A stretch of 64,000 bases of DNA from Dyella jiangningensis (GTDB lineage: Bacteria > Pseudomonadota > Gammaproteobacteria > Xanthomonadales > Rhodanobacteraceae). The DNA is taken from assembly GCF_003264855.1 (NCBI RefSeq), contig NZ_NFZS01000001.1, positions 1,798,001-1,862,000 on the forward strand, read 5' to 3'. A program made the position numbers and the translations under genes. The notes under the pieces are model-generated. The model was not told the origin of the DNA. It worked only from the letters and a program-made list of their open reading frames with translations, and did not search any database. The number at the start of each line of letters is the position of its first letter. Position 1 is the first letter of the stretch. Positions 45,357 through 51,751 of this stretch are shown here, piece after piece.

Positions 45357-45441
45357 TTGTAGGAGCGCACCCAGTGCGCGACAAGCCTACGAAGCGTGGA
45401 CGGCGTGGCGTTGCGGTCGCGCACTGGGTGCGCTCCTACAA
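45357..45441. repeat. REP palindrome
   Basis: Full pair of arms with the loop motif AAGCCTACGAAGC. It begins 11 bases after the stop of the GGDEF-EAL gene. Confidence 0.9.
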
Positions 45442-45518
45442 GTTACGCTGCAGTTCGATGCGACCCCAACCCCGGCAGCACCGAAGTCCCGCGCATCAAG
45501 CCTTGCCTGTCTCTCCCA

Positions 45519-45951
45519 CGTAGGAGCGCACCCAGTGCGCGACCGCGGCGCTGCAGTTCACCGATGCATGCGGCTATCGCACACAGGGTGCGCCCACAAA
45601 AAAAGCCATGCACGCCCAGTACAGATCCGCCGCCACACCTATTCCGCTGGACCGTGCAGCGCGAGGCATCAGCCCTGCTGTCTCCCTCCCCACGTAGGAG
45701 CGCACCCAGTGCGCGACCGCGGAGCCGCAGTTCGCCGATGCGCGCGGCTATCGCGCACAGGGTGCGCTCCCACAAAAAAAGCCATGCACGCCCAGTACAG
45801 ATCCACCGCCACACCTGTTCCGCGCCAGACAGTACAGCGCGAGGCATCAGCCCTGCCGGTTTCGCTCCCCACGTAGGAGCGCACCCAGTGCGCGACCGCG
45901 GAGCCGCAGTTCACCGATGCATGCGCCTGTCGCGCAAGGGGTTCGCTCCCA
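45519..45951. repeat. Tandem ~175-bp repeat units carrying REPs
   Basis: CACGTAGGAGCGCACCCAGT recurs at 45519, 45692 and 45871. Each is followed by GCGACCGCGG, GCAGTTC and GATGC, and by an imperfect right arm. The spacers at 45602-45670 and 45778-45850 both read GCCATGCACGCCCAGTACAG and match the msrA end at 45958-46018 with small indels. Confidence 0.88.
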
Positions 45952-45968
45952 AGAAAAGCCACGCACCC

Positions 45969-46673
45969 TCAGTGCAGATCCACCGCCACCACCTGTTCCG
46001 CCGGGCGATACAGCGCGGGGAACCGCTGCTTCAGGTGCACCACCTTCGGCGCATCGTTGAACAGGATGTAGGGTTCGTTCGGATGGCGCTCGGCGTAATC
46101 CTGGTGATATGCCTCGGCGACGTAGAACGCCTTGAGCGGCGCCACCTGCGTCACGATCGGATCGGCGAACGCATGCGCCGCCTTCAACTGCTCGATATAC
46201 GCCGTGGCGACGCGCTTCTGTTCGTCGTTGCCGTAGAAGATGACGGAGCGGTACTGCGTGCCCACGTCCGCGCCCTGGCGGTTGAGCTGGGTGGGGTCGG
46301 TCGCCACCGAGAAGTACACCTTGAGCAGTTGCCCGTAGCTCACCTTGCCCGGGTCGTAGAGGATCTTCACCGACTCGGCATGCCCGGTGTCACCGTCGCT
46401 GACGCGCTCGTATTGCGCCGTGCCAGCCTCGCCTCCGCTGTAACCGGCCCAGACCTTCTTCACGCCTTTCACGTGCTCGAACACCGACTGCAGGCCCCAG
46501 AAGCAGCCGCCCGCGAGCACGGCCACCTGGTCGCCCTGCTGGGGAGCGGCGTCCACGGCGGGATCGGGCAGGGTGGCAGCGTCAGTGCCGGCGGCGAGGC
46601 TGCAGGCGCCGAGTCCGGCCAGCAGAAGCAGGCCGGCCAGGGCGGGGAACAGGGAAAAGCGGCGGATGGTCAT
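45969..46673 (-). CDS. msrA: Peptide methionine sulfoxide reductase MsrA, lipoprotein form
   Basis: The 234-residue enzyme reduces methionine-(S)-sulfoxide in proteins. The active site AGGCFWGLQSVFEHVKGV holds Cys57. GYSGGEAGTAQYERVSDGDTGHAESVKILYDP and AYHQDYAERHP are typical. A lipoprotein signal (LLAGLGAC, Cys24) places it in the envelope, unlike the cytosolic E. coli enzyme. GGAGCG precedes the ATG. Its 3' end has been copied into the adjacent tandem REP array. It is divergent from an N-acetyltransferase gene. Confidence 0.95.
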   Translation of the reverse strand: MTIRRFSLFPALAGLLLLAGLGACSLAAGTDAATLPDPAVDAAPQQGDQVAVLAGGCFWGLQSVFEHVKGVKKVWAGYSGGEAGTAQYERVSDGDTGHAESVKILYDPGKVSYGQLLKVYFSVATDPTQLNRQGADVGTQYRSVIFYGNDEQKRVATAYIEQLKAAHAFADPIVTQVAPLKAFYVAEAYHQDYAERHPNEPYILFNDAPKVVHLKQRFPALYRPAEQVVAVDLH

Positions 46674-46851
46674 GACGGAACGCTCCATCGGACGGGCAGG
46701 AAGCGGCCACGCAAGCCGTGGCCGTCACCCATCTATTCGTCGCCGGGACGCCCGCGGTTACGCGCATGCTCTCACCGGCACGAAGCCGGCGTGCGAAACC
46801 GGCGGCAACGCGGTGTTATGGTGCGCGTCCCACGTCCCCATGGGTATCTGC

Positions 46852-47673
46852 ATGAGCCATGTGATCGACCTGAACGCGTACCTGCGCCGCATCGGCCACG
46901 ACGGACCGGTGACCGCCGACCTGGCCACCTTGCGTACGATCACCACCGCGCACGTGGCAGCCATTCCATTCGAAAATCTCAATCCGCTGCTGCGCCTGCC
47001 GGTATCGCTGGAGACGGCGGACATCGAACGCAAGCTGGTGCACGAGCACCGGGGCGGCTACTGCTTCGAGCAGAACGGCCTGCTGCTGCAGGTGCTGCGT
47101 GCGCTCGGCTACGACGTGTCGGGCCTGATCGCGCGCGTGCTGTGGATGAAGCCGGAGGATGCCGTGGTGGCGCAGACGCATATGCTGCTGCGCGTGGAAC
47201 TGGCCGGCGAGAGCTGGCTGGTCGATGTCGGCTTCGGCAGCATGGCATTGAGCGGCGCGCTCAAGCTGCAGCCGGACATCGAGCAACCCACCGGCAACGA
47301 ACCGTTCCGCCTGCTTCACCGGCAGGGCGAATGGCGCATGCAGGCACAGGTGAAAGACGAGTGGCGCACGCTCTACCGTTTCGACCTGCAACCGCGGCCG
47401 ACGATCGACTACGTGGTGGCGAACCACTACACCTCGACGTATCCCGAATCGCACTTCCTGCACAGCCTGATCATGGCCCGCACCTTGGCGGACCGCCGAC
47501 TGGGCCTGCGCAATCGAGAGTTCGTGGTGCACCACACCGGCGGCGAATCGGTGCGCCGCGCACTGGCGGGCGTCGACGAGATCAAGCAGGTAATGCGGGA
47601 CGAGTTCGGCATCCGCCTGCCAGCGCATCCCGATCTGGACCGCAAGCTCGCGGAGCTGCCGGCGGCCGAATGA
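46852..47673 (+). CDS. Arylamine N-acetyltransferase
   Basis: The 273-residue enzyme transfers acetyl from acetyl-CoA to arylamines, hydroxylamines or hydrazines. The thiol-protease-like triad is Cys71 (RGGYCFEQN), His110 (QTHML) and Asp125 (LVDVGFG), with the same spacing as the Salmonella enzyme. FENLNPLLRLP is a further family mark. An ATG four codons earlier is possible. It is divergent from msrA (178-base gap) and convergent with an S4-domain gene, six bases apart. Confidence 0.93.
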   Translation: MSHVIDLNAYLRRIGHDGPVTADLATLRTITTAHVAAIPFENLNPLLRLPVSLETADIERKLVHEHRGGYCFEQNGLLLQVLRALGYDVSGLIARVLWMKPEDAVVAQTHMLLRVELAGESWLVDVGFGSMALSGALKLQPDIEQPTGNEPFRLLHRQGEWRMQAQVKDEWRTLYRFDLQPRPTIDYVVANHYTSTYPESHFLHSLIMARTLADRRLGLRNREFVVHHTGGESVRRALAGVDEIKQVMRDEFGIRLPAHPDLDRKLAELPAAE

Positions 47674-47679
47674 AGGGTG

Positions 47680-47901
47680 TCACTCCGCCGCGTGCACGTG
47701 GATGACGATGTCCTCGACCTGCACGACCTGGCCCGCATGGATCTTGCAGGTCTTGCGCAGCTCCTGCTCGCCGTCCACGGAAACGACGCCGCTGGCCACG
47801 ATGGCCTTGCCGGCGCCGCCGCTGTCGCACAGGCCCACCAGCTTGAGCAGCTGGTTGAGTTCCACGTAGTCGCGGTCCAGTTCAAATTCGAGCTCGTGCA
47901 T
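47680..47901 (-). CDS. S4-type RNA-binding protein, YbcJ-like
   Basis: The 73-residue protein is essentially one S4 domain: YVELNQLLKLVGLCDSGGAGKAIVASGVVSVDGEQELRKTCKIHAGQVVQVED. This corresponds to E. coli YbcJ and related small RNA-binding proteins with possible ribosome or tRNA contacts. The start is the ATG giving MHELEFELDRDYV. It lies directly next to the structured block at 47.93-48.11 kb. Confidence 0.88.
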   Translation of the reverse strand: MHELEFELDRDYVELNQLLKLVGLCDSGGAGKAIVASGVVSVDGEQELRKTCKIHAGQVVQVEDIVIHVHAAE

Positions 47902-47934
47902 GGGGCCTATCAATGCTATTTGCGTGGCTCGCGC

Positions 47935-48112
47935 CGGGAGCTTGTTGCCCGCCAGGCAAGGAAGAGAGAGGGAGTGTACGTCAGTACACGACCGAGGGAT
48001 GACGCGGCATGGTGGGCAACAAGCCCCGCCCCGAAGGGTGATCCGTCCGTGATCGCCCAGCGGCAGTGCGTGGGTTGACCTGGCCGCCAGCCAGGCCCGC
48101 GCCACGCACTGC
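47935..48112. ncRNA. Structured intergenic block: candidate RNA or palindromic repeat
   Basis: Two large stem-loops lie back to back. Stem 1 pairs CTTGTTGCCCGCCA (47941-47954) with TGGTGGGCAACAAG (48010-48023), 14 bp with one G-T. It encloses the perfect hairpin GTGTAC-GTCA-GTACAC (47974-47989). Stem 2 pairs GCAGTGCGTGG (48063-48073) with CCACGCACTGC (48102-48112) and encloses CCTGGC/GCCAGG (48079-48095). Between them is GCCCCGAAGGGTGATCCG. Strand is unknown, and no T-run follows. It could be a structured RNA or a miniature palindromic element. Confidence 0.5.
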
Positions 48113-48166
48113 CACTGAATGGCCACGGACGAACCCCGCGAGATACGCGGATAGCATCGACGGGCC

Positions 48167-48601
48167 CTATTCTTCCACGTCGTCGAAGGCGCTTTCGGGC
48201 AGCGCGAAAAATACGAAGAACGGCGAACCGGCGTCCTGCCAGTAGTCCACGGCTTCCTCGAGGATGTCGAGCAGGGTGTCGAAGTCTTCCTCGTGCGTGT
48301 CGCGCATGCCTTCGGCGTGGTCGAACAGCAGGATGAAGCCGGGTGCCTTCAGCCAGGAGAGGTCGCGCATGCTGTCGGCCAGCGCATCCCAGTTGCGGCC
48401 GAAATCGGCCGGCAGGCGCAGTGCCTGGGCCAGGCGATCGAACAGTCCGTCGCGATCGGTGTAAGCGGCAAGGTCGATGCGGCAGACGCGCAGGCCTTGC
48501 ATGCCCGCGGCTTCGGCCAGCGGTTCGAGATCTTCCGAGGTGACGAAGAAGATGCCGCTGTGCGCCGCATCGCCAAAGTCGAGATCGAACTGCGCATTCA
48601 T
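48167..48601 (-). CDS. Barstar-family ribonuclease inhibitor
   Basis: The 144-residue acidic protein has the barstar core: VCRIDLAAYTDRDGLFDRLAQALRLPADFGRNWDALADSMRDLSWL. The family forms a tight complex with barnase-type RNases. An N-terminal extension of about 35 residues and an acidic C-terminus (PESAFDDVEE) go beyond minimal barstar. Its start overlaps the stop of the RNase gene by four bases, which makes the pair an obvious toxin-inhibitor unit. Confidence 0.93.
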   Translation of the reverse strand: MNAQFDLDFGDAAHSGIFFVTSEDLEPLAEAAGMQGLRVCRIDLAAYTDRDGLFDRLAQALRLPADFGRNWDALADSMRDLSWLKAPGFILLFDHAEGMRDTHEEDFDTLLDILEEAVDYWQDAGSPFFVFFALPESAFDDVEE

Positions 48602-48999
48602 CGGGCTACCTCGAACTGGCGGAACGTGCGGTAGTGGTCGTCGGTGTAGTAATACGTCACCGGTGGCGTGCCGCCGGTGATGATGCGCCGAGCGCCGCGA
48701 TAGTCCAGGCCGGGCGTTGCCACCGTGTACTCGTGGTAGTAACCCTCGGGCTCGCGTGGCAGCCGGCCCTCGCGGTTCTGGAACACCACGCCGTCCTGCC
48801 GATGCTCGAACGGCCCACCGCGCGCGATGCGCGACAGCACGTCCGCCGCCTCGGGCGGAAGGAACGAAGGCAACGCCGTGCCCGCTTCATGCGGTACGGC
48901 GAGGCCGCCGGGTGGCGAGGGCTCGGGCGCATGACGCCCCCACATGAGGGCAGCGATGGCCAGCACGACCAGCAGGACAATGGGTTTGAGTGCGCGCAT
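48598..48999 (-). CDS. Secreted barnase-type (N1/T1) ribonuclease
   Basis: The 133-residue protein has an N-terminal membrane/signal segment (PIVLLVVLAIAALMW) followed by a barnase fold. Catalytic residues appear as Glu90 (YYHEYTV), Arg104/105 (RGARRI) and His122 (DDHYRTF); the Glu-to-Arg spacing of 14 equals barnase Glu73-Arg87. It should cleave RNA after guanosine, in the envelope or outside. The hydrophobic segment may be a cleaved signal or an anchor. I use the ATG at 48999. An upstream in-frame start at 49083 would add 28 residues before the signal. It is coupled to the barstar gene. Confidence 0.92.
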   Translation of the reverse strand: MRALKPIVLLVVLAIAALMWGRHAPEPSPPGGLAVPHEAGTALPSFLPPEAADVLSRIARGGPFEHRQDGVVFQNREGRLPREPEGYYHEYTVATPGLDYRGARRIITGGTPPVTYYYTDDHYRTFRQFEVAR

Positions 49000-49103
49000 G
49001 GGCGGACGCTTCGTGGCGAAGGCGCGAGTGTAAAGCTTACGCTTCTCCAGGTCGCGTCGTGCGCACAGCGCAGCCGGGGCCACGCCATGCCAGGCATCGC
49101 GAC

Positions 49104-49829
49104 TCAGCCGATTTTCCTGAACTCCACGCCATGGCCTTCGCGGCGCGAATGGAAGCCGGTGACCTTGCCCTGCTCGTCGCGTTCGAACACGCGCCTTGCC
49201 CGGGGTTGCCCGGGCGTGAACAGCACGTCGCGCACTTCCGCGAGCAAGGGCGTGGGCTTGGCGCCGTTGGTCGCGCTGAACAGCTGGCCGCCCTGGCGGG
49301 TGATGGCGACGCTGAGTCCGGGCGCGGCCTCGTAGGTGCCGACGTACTGATCCATCTCGGCCGCGTTCAGCGCATGGGCCGGCGGGTCATCGGACAGTGC
49401 CACCGTCTGGCTGGAAATCATCCGCCACGCATCGCCTTCGTTGAGCCACACCTCGGTGGAGCGGAAGCGCGGCGTCATGGTCTGCTCGCCGACCTTGACG
49501 GTGGCATTGTCGGTGAAGCTCGTCACCGCCACGTTGCCATGGATCTCGATGTTGAAATCGGTCTGCACCAGGTGGTTGCTGACGTTCTTCGGGCCGGCCG
49601 GGCCGGGCGCCACGATGTCCTTCTTGGTGGCGATGTCGCCACCTTCGTTGATGAAGATGACGCGGTCGTCCAGGTACTTCGACAGCGTCGCCGTGTCGTT
49701 GGAGGCCGATGCGTCGGAAAATTCCTGGGACTGCCGGCGGATCAGCGTGGCGACATCATCGGTGGCCTGCGCCGGCACGGTCACGGCAACAGCAAGCAGG
49801 GTCATTGCGTAAGGCAAGACGTATCGCAT
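49104..49829 (-). CDS. Secreted NTF2-like (SnoaL/DUF4440) protein with beta C-terminal domain
   Basis: The 241-residue protein has a signal peptide (LLAVAVTVPAQA). An NTF2-like domain follows at about 25-145 (LIRRQSQEFSDASASNDTATLSKYLDDRVIFINEGGDIATKKD...WRMISSQTVAL). The C-terminal part from about 157 (MDQYVGTYEAAPGLSVAITRQGGQLFSATNG) resembles the DUF3471-like beta domain seen after beta-lactamase-like enzymes. No catalytic role is evident. AGGAGG lies six bases before the ATG. Confidence 0.75.
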   Translation of the reverse strand: MRYVLPYAMTLLAVAVTVPAQATDDVATLIRRQSQEFSDASASNDTATLSKYLDDRVIFINEGGDIATKKDIVAPGPAGPKNVSNHLVQTDFNIEIHGNVAVTSFTDNATVKVGEQTMTPRFRSTEVWLNEGDAWRMISSQTVALSDDPPAHALNAAEMDQYVGTYEAAPGLSVAITRQGGQLFSATNGAKPTPLLAEVRDVLFTPGQPRARRVFERDEQGKVTGFHSRREGHGVEFRKIG

Positions 49830-49911
49830 GGTGGCCTCCTGGAAGTGGCGCCAATGTATCGCCACCACAGGAGGTTTCATGTGCCGGTCGTCCTGTCGCC
49901 GGCGCCGGCTC

Positions 49912-50754
49912 TCAGCGCGAAGCGTCCACCCGCTGCTGCAAGGCCATGGCCGCCGCCGGGTTGCGTTCCTTGGCGCTGCTGATGAAGTAGATGAAGACGT
50001 CGCGCGCCTTCGCCTTCTTCGTGGTCGCCGCCACGTGGGGTAGTTCGGCGGGGTCGCCACCTTCGGCCCACTCGAGGGCGCGCGCCGTCCAGGTGTCTAG
50101 GTCATCCGCGGCGTAGCCGGTATCGATATGCGACTCGCTGCGCATCAACCGTGCATACGCAAAGTCGCCGGTGAGGTCCGCGAGCGATGGATATTTCGGC
50201 GAATCGGTGAACACGGTGGGGATGCGGTGTTCCCGCGCGAGTTCCACGTAACGCTCGTCGAGGAAACTCTTGTGGCGCACCTCCAGCACATGCCGCATGG
50301 GCTGCCCGTCGAGTTCGCGCGGAAGCAGATCGAGGAACGCTGCGAGGTCATCGGCATCGAACGGTCGCGACGGCGGCAGCTGCCACAGCACGGGACCGAG
50401 GCGATCGCCGAATTCCGCGAGCCCGCCGGACACGAAACCGTCGATGCCCCGCGCCGTACCGGCCAGCTTCTTGCCTTCGGTGATGTAGCGCGGCGCCTTG
50501 AGCGAGAAGACGAAGCCTTCCGGCGTTTCGGCCGCCCATTTCGCATAGGTGGCCGGTTTTTGCGCGCCATAGAACGTGCCGTTGATCTCGATCGCGCGCA
50601 GGTGACGGCTGGCGTATTCCAGCTCGCGCCGCTGCACGAGGCCCGACGGATAGAAGTTGTTGCGCCACGGCGCGAAGTTCCAGCCGCCGATGCCGACACG
50701 AACGCGGGCGGCGGGACCTTTGGCAGGCGAAGCGGAGAACAGGTCACTGGGCAT
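49912..50754 (-). CDS. DUF72 family protein, YecE-like
   Basis: The 280-residue protein has a TIM-barrel-like DUF72 domain: VRVGIGGWNFAPWRNNFYPSGL, AIEINGTFYGAQKPATYAKWAAETPEGFVFSLKAPRYITEGKKL, LGPVLWQLPPS and HVLEVRHKSF. Function of the family is not established. The start is the ATG giving MPSDLFSASP; a start eight codons upstream is possible. It stands between the NTF2-like gene and an AraC gene, all on the minus strand but with gaps. Confidence 0.88.
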   Translation of the reverse strand: MPSDLFSASPAKGPAARVRVGIGGWNFAPWRNNFYPSGLVQRRELEYASRHLRAIEINGTFYGAQKPATYAKWAAETPEGFVFSLKAPRYITEGKKLAGTARGIDGFVSGGLAEFGDRLGPVLWQLPPSRPFDADDLAAFLDLLPRELDGQPMRHVLEVRHKSFLDERYVELAREHRIPTVFTDSPKYPSLADLTGDFAYARLMRSESHIDTGYAADDLDTWTARALEWAEGGDPAELPHVAATTKKAKARDVFIYFISSAKERNPAAAMALQQRVDASR

Positions 50755-50806
50755 GGCGCAGTCCCGAGCAAGGAGCAACCGATTGTAGCCACGCCCCCGC
50801 CCCTCA

Positions 50807-50835
50807 TGTAGGAGCGTACCCAGTGCGCGACCGCA
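50807..50835. repeat. Single REP arm
   Basis: TGTAGGAGCGTACCCAGTGC, with one substitution, followed by GCGACCGCAGC. No second arm is found before the AraC gene. Confidence 0.75.
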
Positions 50836-50886
50836 GCGCTACGGATTCCCTGCGTCCGCGGCACCCCGGTCACCGAACTGAACCAT

Positions 50887-51702
50887 TCAATCCAGCGGCA
50901 GATGATTCATATACGGCCCGCGCGCCGCCATGAAAGCCGTCGGCGTCATGCCGGCGAATTCACGAAACTCATGCACGAGATGCGACTGGTCGCCGTAGCC
51001 GCCATCAGCTGCCACGCGACTCCAATCCACGGTCCCGCAGCGATGCACCGTTTCCACCACCGCGCGGAAGCGCAGTAGCCGCGCATAGCGCTTGGGGCCC
51101 ATGCCCACCTGCCGCCGGAACAGCCGTCCAAAACGATAGTCGGATAATCCCGTTTCGCGCACCAGCGAACCGATGCGGGCCACCTGCGGACAGGCACCGA
51201 TGCGATAGAGCGCATGCAGCACCTCCGGTGCGAGGCGGGGCATGTGCATGTGCGCGAGCAACCAGCGCTCCAGCACGCCAAGGCGCTGCATGGCATCAGG
51301 GGTATCGAGCAGTCGTTCGCGCAGGCCGCGCGCCCGACTGCCGAAGATGTCCTCCAGCCCGATATCGCGCGCCATCAGCGATTCGTGGTCTTCGCCGGTA
51401 AGCGCATGCGCGCCGCCGGGACGGAACACCACGCCCATCACGCGTATCTGCTCGGCAGTGTCGATGATCTGGCTGCGCAGGCAGGGGCCGCCGATCACCG
51501 CTGCCGGCGCACGCACGCAACGACGCTCGGCGTCGTCGGTGTAGACGCGCGTTTCATCCTCGTGAAGATTGATGATGAGCGCAGCGCCCGGCACCGGCAG
51601 CACGCGCTCGTAGTGATGCGCGGCAGGCGGCATGTCCCAGTCCCACAGGCGGGCAACCAGGGCATCGAGCGGTGGTGCGGGGGCGACGGCGTGGAATCCC
51701 AT
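50887..51702 (-). CDS. AraC-family transcriptional regulator
   Basis: The 271-residue regulator has an N-terminal sensing domain (RVLPVPGAALIINLHEDETRVY, VMGVVFRPGGAHALTG) of the DUF6597-like type. A C-terminal AraC pair of helix-turn-helix motifs follows (IGSLVRETGLSDYRFGRLFRRQVGMGPKRYARLLRF and VAADGGYGDQSHLVHEFREFAGMTPTAFM). No partner gene is evident; the neighbours are a DUF72 gene and a mechanosensitive channel gene. Confidence 0.9.
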   Translation of the reverse strand: MGFHAVAPAPPLDALVARLWDWDMPPAAHHYERVLPVPGAALIINLHEDETRVYTDDAERRCVRAPAAVIGGPCLRSQIIDTAEQIRVMGVVFRPGGAHALTGEDHESLMARDIGLEDIFGSRARGLRERLLDTPDAMQRLGVLERWLLAHMHMPRLAPEVLHALYRIGACPQVARIGSLVRETGLSDYRFGRLFRRQVGMGPKRYARLLRFRAVVETVHRCGTVDWSRVAADGGYGDQSHLVHEFREFAGMTPTAFMAARGPYMNHLPLD

Positions 51703-51751
51703 CGGCTGGCTCCGGGCGGTGCCGGGAGTCTAGGCCGACACGTGCGCCATG

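Larger units (their letters stand above)
45346..45968. other. REP array with degenerate msrA 3'-end copies
   Basis: This 623-base gap has no gene. It contains four REP units (45357-45441, 45519-45599, 45692-45775, 45871-45951). The last three recur with a period of about 173-179 bases, and the material between them is a degraded copy of the last 45-60 bases of msrA plus flanking sequence. Confidence 0.85.

Noticed and set aside
45346-45968. CRISPR array
   Set aside because: Repeats are long imperfect palindromes spaced 173-179 bases apart with spacers that resemble each other and msrA. There are no cas genes nearby.
47902-48166. N-terminal extension of the S4 protein through the structured block
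   Set aside because: The frame is open, but it would add 75 residues encoded by palindromic DNA. The S4 domain has its normal start at 47901.
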